Source of the DNA: DTSX01 sp964008355
Lineage (GTDB): Bacteria > Pseudomonadota > Gammaproteobacteria > Steroidobacterales > UBA11654
Length of the DNA: 5,832 bases
Direction of reading: 5' to 3'
Assembly: GCA_964008355.1 (NCBI GenBank)
Contig: CAXGBD010000075.1
Span: 1 to 5,832 of the forward strand
The notes under the pieces are model-generated. The model saw only the letters and a list, made by a program, of their open reading frames with translations. It had not been told where the DNA came from and ran no database searches. Shown one piece after another: positions 1 to 5,626 of this stretch (its first letter is position 1; the number at the start of each line of letters is the position of its first letter). Made by a program: the position numbers and the translations under genes.

Positions 1-1577
1 CCAGATGCAAAAGCTCGCTCCAAGGCTGGACCGATCTCTTCGGGTCGTTCACAGAATTCACCATGACCGCCCATTGCTTCGACAATTTTATCATAACGGG
101 TAAAGTTGAGCGTCGTGGCGATGACTCGTTTAGCACCATAGACAGCTGCTTGTGGCCTAGCCATTTGTCCCCAAGCACCATCAACGCCAACGATGCCTAC
201 AATAGGCAGATTAAATCGCAGTGCTGTATCATATTCAAAGCCATTGAGACCAAATGAGCCATCACCGTAAATGATCAATACTCGTTTGTCTGGTCTGGTA
301 ATCTGTGCTGCTAGGGCAAATGGCATGCCTACCCCCAAGGTTCCTAGAGGACCCGGATCCATCCAGCTGTTTTCAGCTGGTGCTGGTAGTACTTTAGCAG
401 CTTGGGCAACGATATCTCCCCCGTCACCAATCAGAATGATATCTTTTTCTGACACGAAATCACGAATTTCACGACACAACCTCAAGGGATCAATCGGTAC
501 CTCATCAGAATTGAGTTGTGAAGAGAATTCAGCTTCTAATTGTCCTTCTCGTTCGATCAATTGATCTCGCCAGCTAGAATAATCTAAACTGTCACCAGTT
601 TCTTCCATAAGCTCGATTATCATATCGAAACTGGCATTTAGATTGCCGACAACAGAAGCATCGGCTGATCGGTTAGTTCCAATAAGTTCATTCTCAACAT
701 CGAGTTGAATAATTTTGGCATCAGCCGCTATGGTGTCTCCATAATTAAGACGAAAGTCCAACAACACACCGGCGCATATAAACAAGTCACATTGTTGCAG
801 AGATTCCTTGCGCACACGATTCAAGAGTTCGGGAGTGCCTGGCTTTACAGTTCCTCGTCCCATACCGTTTACAAAGGTAGGAATGTGGGTTTTTTCAATA
901 AATTTCTGAACGGTAGCAGATGCGTTGGACCACTTGACACTGGTACCAGCCATCATCACAGGCTTCTTGGCAACTTTGAGTAATTCAACCACTTCCTGCA
1001 CATCCGTTTTATTCGGTATCATGAGCGGTGCTTTTGAACGCATGGTCGGAAAGCGAATATCATCTTTTTCAACCATGCCCATTAGCACGTCCATCGGGAT
1101 CTCTAAGAAGGCTGGGCCTGGATTACCTGATACTGCATGACGAATGCCCATTTCAATGTACTCAGGAATGCGTCGTGTGTCATAACAGGTATCAGCCCAT
1201 TTAGTGATTGGTTTCATGACCGCTACATGGTCCATTTCCTGCAGTGATCCTTGTCTTAAATTGCTGAAGGGACCCTGACCACCAATGACTAGGATGGGAC
1301 TATTGGCACGCCATGCGTTTGCAACACCGGTAACACCGTCCGTAACACCTGGACCGGCTGTGAGTACTGCACAACCAATTTTATTGGGATTTAATCGACT
1401 CCAGGCGTCTGCAGCGTGCACAGCAGCTTGTTCATGTCGTACATCAATTATCTTGATACCTTCATCCAGACAGCCATCGTAAATAGCCATTACATGGCCA
1501 CCACAGAGGGTAAAGATACACTCTACGCCAGCCTGTTTAAGAGCTTGTGCTGCTAGCTTTCCACCATGTACTATCAT
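1..1577 (-). CDS. ThDP-dependent enzyme, acetolactate synthase-like / 2-hydroxyacyl-CoA lyase-like (3' end off window)
   Basis: Thiamine-diphosphate enzyme of the acetolactate synthase / oxalyl-CoA decarboxylase / 2-hydroxyacyl-CoA lyase superfamily, probably cytosolic. 525 complete codons are visible, and the family's usual length of about 550 suggests only a short C-terminus is missing. Domains in order: N-terminal PYR domain (about 1-175) with GGHVMAIYDG at 26-35, the catalytic glutamate E49 in RHEQAA, and TAGPGVTD around G75-P76-G77; middle domain (about 190-325) with MAGTS near 210; C-terminal PP domain with the ThDP/Mg motif G438-D439-G440-S and the second metal ligand D466 in VDGAWG. 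Genuine acetohydroxyacid synthases carry a LGMVxQWQ-type segment after the NN of this motif. Here it is AWGQMARPQAAVYG, so I do not call it ilvB. The start is the ATG at 1577, preceded by AGGGGA five bases upstream. It lies downstream of leuD on the same strand. Substrate unknown; the fold assignment is secure, the reaction is not. Confidence 0.88.
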   Translation of the reverse strand, partial: MIVHGGKLAAQALKQAGVECIFTLCGGHVMAIYDGCLDEGIKIIDVRHEQAAVHAADAWSRLNPNKIGCAVLTAGPGVTDGVTGVANAWRANSPILVIGGQGPFSNLRQGSLQEMDHVAVMKPITKWADTCYDTRRIPEYIEMGIRHAVSGNPGPAFLEIPMDVLMGMVEKDDIRFPTMRSKAPLMIPNKTDVQEVVELLKVAKKPVMMAGTSVKWSNASATVQKFIEKTHIPTFVNGMGRGTVKPGTPELLNRVRKESLQQCDLFICAGVLLDFRLNYGDTIAADAKIIQLDVENELIGTNRSADASVVGNLNASFDMIIELMEETGDSLDYSSWRDQLIEREGQLEAEFSSQLNSDEVPIDPLRLCREIRDFVSEKDIILIGDGGDIVAQAAKVLPAPAENSWMDPGPLGTLGVGMPFALAAQITRPDKRVLIIYGDGSFGLNGFEYDTALRFNLPIVGIVGVDGAWGQMARPQAAVYGAKRVIATTLNFTRYDKIVEAMGGHGEFCERPEEIGPALERAFAS

Positions 1578-1582
1578 CTATC

Positions 1583-1588
1583 TCCCCT
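1583..1588 (-). promoter_or_regulatory. Ribosome binding site of the ThDP enzyme gene
   Basis: On the minus strand AGGGGA lies five bases before the ATG at 1577. It is the strongest Shine-Dalgarno match on the minus strand and fixes the start of the ThDP gene, since no competing start with a comparable site lies upstream. Confidence 0.75.
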
Positions 1589-1602
1589 CACAAACGATTG
1601 AT

Positions 1603-1634
1603 TCAGCAATCTGTTGTATTGCTGATGTTTTTTT
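1603..1634 (+). terminator. Terminator-like hairpin with T-run, reading on the plus strand
   Basis: The stem TCAGCAAT (1603-1610) pairs perfectly with ATTGCTGA (1618-1625) across a 7-base loop. It is followed by TG and seven Ts (1628-1634), the form of a rho-independent terminator for plus-strand transcripts. No plus-strand gene ends here, so it would stop antisense RNA coming from across the ThDP gene. Read on the minus strand, the same hairpin sits in the leader of the ThDP gene, just before its ribosome binding site, with no T-run after it. The stem is only moderately GC-rich, so activity is uncertain. Confidence 0.45.
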
Positions 1635-1646
1635 ATTGGAGATTTC

Positions 1647-1675
1647 ATTATATAGAAATTAATTGCTACTAAAAA
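1647..1675 (-). promoter_or_regulatory. Candidate sigma-70 promoter for the ThDP enzyme gene
   Basis: A perfect TATAAT -10 box reads on the minus strand at 1652-1647. The hexamer 17 bases upstream (1675-1670) is TTTTTA, only a weak match to TTGACA. Transcription from here would give a leader of about 60 bases before the ATG at 1577, containing the 1603-1625 hairpin. The region is AT-rich, so chance matches are easy. If real, the promoter lets the ThDP gene be expressed apart from leuCD. The sequence between the leuD stop and this site shows no convincing terminator for leuD, so read-through is also possible. Confidence 0.4.
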
Positions 1676-1705
1676 CTGAGATATGTGAGTACACCAGAGA
1701 AAAAA

Positions 1706-2326
1706 TTAAAAATAGACCCAAGGTCTTAGTTTTTTGTCTTTGTGCTCAAATTCTTTAATTAAGTTGATATTTTCTAGGGTTAATTCAATCGCATCAATTC
1801 CTCGTAGTAGTTTTTGTTGATCACTTGGATCAATCTCAAAGGGATATTCAGTACCGTCTCCAGTGGTCATCTTCGAGTGTTCTAAGTTCACAGTGAGTTG
1901 ATTTTTTCTAGGATCAGCTTCTACAAAATTCTGCAACGATTTAATTTTATTAGGCTTTAAACTGATTGGGAGAATACCATTCTGAATGCAATTATTACGA
2001 AAAATAGAACCAAAACTAGAAGCTATGATGACTCGAATGCCCCACTGCTCTATAGCCCAAACAGCATGCTCCCTCGAGGATCCACAACCAAAATTATCAC
2101 CGGTCAGTAAAATGGATGCTTTCTTAAATGGGTTTTGATTTAAAACAAAATTAGGATTTTCTTCCCGAGTTTTCAATGAAATATACCTCCACTCAGCAAA
2201 CAGTCCATCTTTCAATCCTTCTCTATGAACGGTAGTTATTTCTCTACTGGGTATGATGTCATCGGTATTAATATTAATTCGCATCAAAGGAGCCACAATA
2301 CCAGTATGTTCTATGAAGGGTTTCAT
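1706..2326 (-). CDS. leuD: 3-isopropylmalate dehydratase-type small subunit (LeuD family, possibly a paralogue)
   Basis: Small (swivelling-domain) subunit of an aconitase-family hydro-lyase, 206 residues against 201 for E. coli LeuD. With LeuC it would isomerise 2-isopropylmalate to 3-isopropylmalate in leucine synthesis, in the cytosol. Visible motifs: HTGIVAPL at 7-14, NTDDIIP at 20-26, LFAEWRY near 43-49, PNFVLN near 58-63, and the substrate-binding loop NFGCGSSREHA with G80-C81-G82-S83-S84-R85. The segment after DIIP is SREITTVHREGL where E. coli has KQFLQKVTRTGF. This region corresponds to the substrate-selecting loop in studied archaeal small subunits, so another substrate is possible. 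The start ATG shares its A with the leuC stop (TAATG), and AAGGAA lies seven bases upstream inside leuC, which points to translational coupling. The family is certain; the leuD symbol is by family only. Confidence 0.85.
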   Translation of the reverse strand: MKPFIEHTGIVAPLMRININTDDIIPSREITTVHREGLKDGLFAEWRYISLKTREENPNFVLNQNPFKKASILLTGDNFGCGSSREHAVWAIEQWGIRVIIASSFGSIFRNNCIQNGILPISLKPNKIKSLQNFVEADPRKNQLTVNLEHSKMTTGDGTEYPFEIDPSDQQKLLRGIDAIELTLENINLIKEFEHKDKKLRPWVYF

Positions 2327-3735
2327 TATAAAGTTCCTTGGTTGTTAGCATTACTGATTTTACCGGCAATGGCTGATGCTGCTACCGTAGCAGGGGATGC
2401 AAGGTGGGAACGAACACGTTTTCCTTGCCTATTTTCAAAGTTTCTATTGGTGGTAGTGATCACTCTTTTTCCTGGGTCAAAGCTTTCTCCACCCACAAAA
2501 AAACACATTGAACAGCCAGATTGTCGCCATTCAAAGCCGGCAGTTTTAAAAATCAGATCCAGTCCTTCTTGCTCTGCTTGTTGTTTTACCTGGGAGGATC
2601 CTGGAACACAAATGGCTTTTATACCAGGCGCTACTTTTTGGTTTTTTAAAATTTTGGCAGCGTTTCTCAAATCACTTAACCGGCTATTTGTACAAGAACC
2701 AATGAAGGCAGCATCAATCTTAATATCTTGCATGTTGGTACCTGGATTGAGATTCATATAATCGAGCGCTTGCATCATTGATTGTTGTTTATTGTTGTTC
2801 CTTTCCTGAGCAGGATCTGGGATTTTCCCATCAATCGAAATGGCATGCTCAGGGCTAGTTCCCCAAGTGATAAAAGGTGATAATTGATCGCATTCAATGG
2901 TAATTACTTCATCAAAGTGAGCATTTTTATCACTTTTTAAATTTACCCAATTGGCCAGTGCTTCGTCTAAGTTTTCACCCTGGGGAGCAAAAGCTCTATT
3001 GATGACATAATCGATGGTTTTCTGATCAGGAGCCACAATACCTGTCCATGCTCCGAACTCAACCGCCATATTGCATAGTGTTAAACGGGCCTCAATCTCT
3101 AAATGTTCAATGACAGAGCCTGAAAATTCTACTGCATAACCTTGGCCACCACTGGCTCCAAATTTTGAGATCAAATGTAATATTAAATCTTTGGCTGTCA
3201 CTCCATAGGGAAGAGTGCCATTAAAAATGACCTTCATCATTCTTGGTTTTTTAATCACTAAAGTATTCGTGCACAAGGCGTGTTCGCAATTACTGCTCCC
3301 AATCCCCCAAGCTAAGGCACCTAAGCCTCCTAGGGTGCAGGTGTGTGAATCAGCACAGACCAAGGTTATCCCGGGCAGTGCAATACCTTGTTCAGGTGAG
3401 ACAACATGCACAATTCCTTGACTGGGGTGGTTTAAATCAAAAAAATGAATCCCTGCTTTCTGAGCTGATGAACGGGTTGCTGTAATAAACTCTTTACCAT
3501 TGGGCATCATGGTTTCATCAGTGCGCTCAGGGAATGTATCAACAATATGATCCAATGTACAGAAGACTTGTTTGGGATGGCGAATGGAACGATTAGCTTC
3601 CTCCAAAGCTTTCAAGGCAATACTCCCGGTGCGTTCATGTAAGAAAATTCGATCAATATAAAGGAGGCTATTGCCATCACTTTGCTCAACAATTTCGTGT
3701 TCTCGCCAAATTTTTTCTACCAGCGTTAAGCTCAT
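2326..3735 (-). CDS. leuC: 3-isopropylmalate dehydratase-type large subunit (LeuC family, possibly a paralogue)
   Basis: Large, iron-sulfur subunit of a heterodimeric aconitase-family isomerase, 469 residues from the chosen start against 466 in E. coli. The [4Fe-4S] ligands are intact: C348 in GSCTNSR, and C408 and C411 in GCSMC, each one off the E. coli positions 347, 407 and 410. Also seen are LLYIDR near 25-30, LDHIVDT, DLNHPSQGIVHV, ADSHTCT, WGTSPEHAI and NRNFENRQG. Departures from E. coli LeuC are notable: HEVTSPQAF at 33-41 is HERTGSIAL, and DHNVST is DHIVDT. An ATG at 3762 would add nine residues, but it has no Shine-Dalgarno and sits next to a TATAAT. The ATG at 3735 follows AGGAA by ten bases and gives the usual MSxTLxEKIW beginning. 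It is followed by leuD with a one-base overlap. Leucine biosynthesis is the default role, but neither leuA nor leuB is in the window. Confidence 0.87.
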   Translation of the reverse strand: MSLTLVEKIWREHEIVEQSDGNSLLYIDRIFLHERTGSIALKALEEANRSIRHPKQVFCTLDHIVDTFPERTDETMMPNGKEFITATRSSAQKAGIHFFDLNHPSQGIVHVVSPEQGIALPGITLVCADSHTCTLGGLGALAWGIGSSNCEHALCTNTLVIKKPRMMKVIFNGTLPYGVTAKDLILHLISKFGASGGQGYAVEFSGSVIEHLEIEARLTLCNMAVEFGAWTGIVAPDQKTIDYVINRAFAPQGENLDEALANWVNLKSDKNAHFDEVITIECDQLSPFITWGTSPEHAISIDGKIPDPAQERNNNKQQSMMQALDYMNLNPGTNMQDIKIDAAFIGSCTNSRLSDLRNAAKILKNQKVAPGIKAICVPGSSQVKQQAEQEGLDLIFKTAGFEWRQSGCSMCFFVGGESFDPGKRVITTTNRNFENRQGKRVRSHLASPATVAASAIAGKISNANNQGTL

Positions 3736-3745
3736 ATTTTCTAAT

Positions 3746-3750
3746 TTCCT
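3746..3750 (-). promoter_or_regulatory. Ribosome binding site deciding the leuC start
   Basis: AGGAA on the minus strand lies ten bases before the ATG at 3735. The alternative in-frame ATG at 3762 has only AT-rich sequence before it. This site, together with the family alignment, favours the shorter leuC product. Confidence 0.6.
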
Positions 3751-3762
3751 GATTGCATGCAT

Positions 3763-3791
3763 ATTATAAATTAATTAATGAATAATATTTC
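3763..3791 (-). promoter_or_regulatory. Candidate sigma-70 promoter for leuCD
   Basis: A perfect TATAAT reads on the minus strand at 3768-3763. The -35 region with a 17-base spacer (3791-3786, GAAATA) is poor. Transcription would begin near 3756, giving a leader of about 20 bases that still includes the AGGAA site but excludes an ATG start at 3762. Such a short leader leaves no room for a leucine-codon leader peptide, so attenuation of the classical kind is not visible. The surrounding AT-richness lowers confidence. Confidence 0.45.
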
Positions 3792-3807
3792 TCGAGTCTT
3801 CATTTAC

Positions 3808-3826
3808 TTAGAAATCATGATTCTAA
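3808..3826. promoter_or_regulatory. Near-palindrome in the leuC/moaC divergent region, possible operator
   Basis: TTAGAAATCATGATTCTAA is an inverted repeat of nine-base arms (TTAGAATCA / TGATTCTAA) broken only by one extra A in the left arm. It lies about midway between the two divergent -10 boxes and overlaps the expected -35 region of moaC, a position fit for a repressor or activator. I do not recognise it as the site of a known regulator. In sequence this AT-rich a chance palindrome is possible. Confidence 0.3.
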
Positions 3827-3846
3827 AAAAACAAACAAGTTATAAT
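3818..3846 (+). promoter_or_regulatory. Candidate sigma-70 promoter for the moaC-mobA-folE block
   Basis: TATAAT lies at 3841-3846. The hexamer 17 bases upstream (TGATTC at 3818) is a weak -35 inside the near-palindrome, consistent with a regulated or activator-assisted promoter. The expected start of transcription near 3853 gives a leader of about 27 bases before the GTG at 3880, too short to hold a Moco riboswitch. Confidence 0.45.
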
Positions 3847-3879
3847 TATTCATAACAATGAAATAAATAAGAAGATGTA

Positions 3880-4344
3880 GTGCTGAGTCACATTGATAAA
3901 AATAATCACCCCAAAATGGTTGATATTTCCGACAAAAAGACAACCAAGAGAATTGCTATTGCTTCTGCCATAGTCAAGCTACCTGATTTGGTTCAAAGGG
4001 AATTTAAAGATGGGGATATTCAAACCAAAAAAGGTCCAGTGATCGACACAGCCATTGTTGCCGGTACCATGGCGGCTAAAAAAACTCATGAGTTGATTCC
4101 ATTTTGCCACCCACTGGGACTGGATTCCTGCAAGATTTCAATTGATTCTGATGATTCTGGGCATTTAGTCATATGCTGTGAAGTTACTATAGATCATAAA
4201 ACAGGGGTCGAAATGGAAGCTTTGACTGGAGCAACCGTGGCGGCACTGACAGTTTATGATATGTGTAAATCAATATCTCACGAAATTGAGATAACAGACA
4301 TACAGCTTCGGAAAAAATCAGGAGGCAAACGTTCCGTTGGCTAA
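3880..4344 (+). CDS. moaC: Cyclic pyranopterin monophosphate synthase MoaC
   Basis: MoaC acts with MoaA in the first step of molybdenum cofactor synthesis, converting the MoaA product 3',8-cyclo-GTP to cyclic pyranopterin monophosphate in the cytosol, usually as a hexamer. At 154 residues it is slightly shorter than E. coli MoaC (161). Visible motifs: LSHID and MVDISDK at the N-terminus, KGPVIDTAIVAG near 52-63, LIPFCHPL with H77, TGVEMEALTGATVAALTVYDMCK with the catalytic pair D127 and K130 (E. coli D128 and K131), and SGGK near the end. The start is GTG at 3880, preceded by an AGAAG purine run. The in-frame ATG at 3916 would cut off the conserved LSHID segment, and a TAA at 3868 closes the frame upstream. 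The C-terminal tail stops soon after SGGK (RSVG), shorter than in E. coli. It heads the plus-strand block; moaA is not in the window. Confidence 0.95.
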   Translation: MLSHIDKNNHPKMVDISDKKTTKRIAIASAIVKLPDLVQREFKDGDIQTKKGPVIDTAIVAGTMAAKKTHELIPFCHPLGLDSCKISIDSDDSGHLVICCEVTIDHKTGVEMEALTGATVAALTVYDMCKSISHEIEITDIQLRKKSGGKRSVG

Positions 4345-4365
4345 CTATCTGCCGTACCAACTATT

Positions 4366-4920
4366 ATGACACCATTGCAAGGACTGATACTGACCGGGGG
4401 GCAAAGCAAACGGATGGGTCAAGATAAAGCCTTGATGCGTTCAGGATCAAGAACTCAGCTGGAGCAGTCATACGATCTTTTGCAAGCACAGCTGTCATCG
4501 GTATATGTATCCATTAAAGCGAGCCAGGTGAATGATCCTGTCCGGTCACAGTACAGACTCATTATGGATGCACAGAATTGCTCGGGTCCAATGGCTGGAA
4601 TCTTGTCTGCACACAAGACCTATCCTGATTGTGCTTGGTTGGTTATAGCTTGCGACATGCCTTTTCTAAATTCTGAAACACTTATGCAATTGATTAAAGC
4701 CAGAGACAATGCATACGATGCGACTGTTTTTAGCAATCCAGACGATTCCTTACCAGAGCCGTTATGTGCAATTTATGAACCCAATGCGCTGGTGAGGGTT
4801 GCCAGCGATCCCACTCGGTTGCCAAGCAATAGCGCTAGAGATCTTTTGCGGCAATCTAGGATAAAAATGATTGAAGCAAAAAATCCATATGCACTGGAGA
4901 ATACGAATTATTCAAGATAA
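4366..4920 (+). CDS. mobA: MobA-like molybdenum cofactor nucleotidyltransferase
   Basis: NTP-transferase (Rossmann-like) protein of the MobA type, which transfers GMP from GTP to molybdopterin to make the dinucleotide cofactor. 184 residues, close to E. coli MobA. Visible motifs: the nucleotide-binding signature LTGGQSKRMGQDKAL at 9-23, GPMAG at 74-78, the metal-binding CDMP with D97, and PEPLCAIYEP in the C-terminal half. The last motif resembles a MobA-like subgroup distinct from the E. coli enzyme, so a related activity (for example CMP transfer, MocA-like) cannot be ruled out. The ATG follows the moaC stop by 21 bases and is in the same frame, but no Shine-Dalgarno lies in the gap. The nearest purine-rich site is AGGAGG at 4320-4325, inside moaC and too far to act normally. 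The MoaC neighbour strongly supports a molybdenum cofactor role. Confidence 0.85.
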   Translation: MTPLQGLILTGGQSKRMGQDKALMRSGSRTQLEQSYDLLQAQLSSVYVSIKASQVNDPVRSQYRLIMDAQNCSGPMAGILSAHKTYPDCAWLVIACDMPFLNSETLMQLIKARDNAYDATVFSNPDDSLPEPLCAIYEPNALVRVASDPTRLPSNSARDLLRQSRIKMIEAKNPYALENTNYSR

Positions 4921-5024
4921 GGATTTGAGTGAAATTGAATGGTGACTATGCGATCATTGGTCGCAAACATTGATAATTTGCTTAATGCCTGAGGAATGAA
5001 AGGAAATCTTATCAAGGGAACACT
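4921..5024 (+). other. mobA-folE intergenic gap with folE ribosome binding site
   Basis: A gap of 104 bases between co-directional genes. The only clear element is AAGGGA at 5014-5019, five bases before the folE ATG. A 5-bp stem (TGCGA 4949-4953 / TCGCA 4961-4965) has no T-run and is not called a terminator. No well-spaced promoter was found, so folE probably depends on transcription from upstream. Confidence 0.5.
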
Positions 5025-5618
5025 ATGACAGAGAACTACAAAAAGCCAACCCGTAAAGAGGCAGAACAAGCCGTTCGGACGTTGATTAAATGGGCAGGAG
5101 ATGACCCGAATAGAGAAGGCTTGGAAAAAACACCAGAGCGAGTTATTAATGCTTATGAGGATTGGTTTAGTGGTTACCAGGAAGAACCCTACGAGTATTT
5201 GACTCGGACATTTAAGGAGGTCGCAGGTTATGATGAGATGGTCACCCTAAGGGGGATTGATTTTCAGTCCCATTGCGAACATCATATTGCATTGATTTCT
5301 GGCAAAGCCTATGTGGGTTATTTACCGGATAAACAAGTCGTTGGGATCAGCAAATTAGCCAGAGTGGTGGAAGCTTATGCCCGGCGTTTCCAGGTTCAGG
5401 AAAAAATGACAGCCCAGATTGCCAATTGCATCAATGATGTTTTGAAACCCAAAGGTGTCGGAGTGGTTATAGTTGCCCGACATGCCTGTATGACTACAAG
5501 AGGTATTCGAAAAAGTAATGTTGATATGGTAACCAGCACCATGTTGGGTGGATTTAGAAAAAGTGAAGCAACCCGAATAGAGTTTATGAATACTATCGGT
5601 AATTTAATGCTTGACTAG
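5025..5618 (+). CDS. folE: GTP cyclohydrolase I (FolE, type IA)
   Basis: Converts GTP to 7,8-dihydroneopterin triphosphate plus formate, the entry to folate and to other pterins and queuosine, as a cytosolic zinc-dependent homodecamer. 197 residues, within the normal bacterial range. Visible: REGLEKTPERV near 29-39, the zinc and catalytic segment SHCEHH with ligands C84 and H87 and catalytic H86, GYLPDKQVVGISKLARVVEAYARRFQVQE in the middle, and RHACMTTRGI with H153 and zinc ligand C155. All key residues of the E. coli enzyme (C110, H112, H113, H179, C181) have counterparts, so it should be active. The ATG follows AAGGGA by five bases. It lies after moaC and mobA, both pterin cofactor genes, and is followed eight bases later by a MaoC-family gene, which suggests one operon. 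Which pathway uses its product is not shown by the window. Confidence 0.96.
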   Translation: MTENYKKPTRKEAEQAVRTLIKWAGDDPNREGLEKTPERVINAYEDWFSGYQEEPYEYLTRTFKEVAGYDEMVTLRGIDFQSHCEHHIALISGKAYVGYLPDKQVVGISKLARVVEAYARRFQVQEKMTAQIANCINDVLKPKGVGVVIVARHACMTTRGIRKSNVDMVTSTMLGGFRKSEATRIEFMNTIGNLMLD

Positions 5619-5626
5619 GATTATTT

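Noticed and set aside
63..1482. Several plus-strand open frames of 65-97 codons opposite the ThDP gene
   Set aside because: All are antisense to a well-supported coding sequence, overlap one another in different frames, and show no domain or ribosome site.
1..1577. Calling the ThDP gene ilvB (acetolactate synthase)
   Set aside because: The segment after the cofactor motif lacks the LGMVxQWQ-type signature of acetohydroxyacid synthase, and no ilvN small subunit is next to it on the visible side.
1676..1705. Intrinsic terminator directly after leuD
   Set aside because: Short complementary bits such as GTG/CAC exist, but no stem longer than three or four pairs followed by a T-run on the minus strand.
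2225..2761. Plus-strand 178-codon open frame opposite leuD and leuC
   Set aside because: It lies wholly opposite two genes with strong family motifs, has no ribosome site or recognisable domain, and its composition is what an antisense frame of LeuC would give.
3736..3762. Leucine leader peptide / attenuator for leuCD
   Set aside because: The space between the likely transcription start and leuC is about 20 bases, with no run of Leu codons and no alternative hairpins.
3847..3879. Moco riboswitch ahead of moaC
   Set aside because: The leader from the likely promoter is about 27 bases, far too short for the structured Moco element, and no compatible stems are visible.
4949..4965. Stem TGCGA/TCGCA between mobA and folE as a terminator
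   Set aside because: Only five base pairs and no T-run follows; it would not terminate, and downstream genes look co-transcribed.
4939..4992. Tiny open frame in the mobA-folE gap, starting ATGGTGACTATG
   Set aside because: About 16 codons, no Shine-Dalgarno and no recognisable product; expected by chance in a gap of this size.
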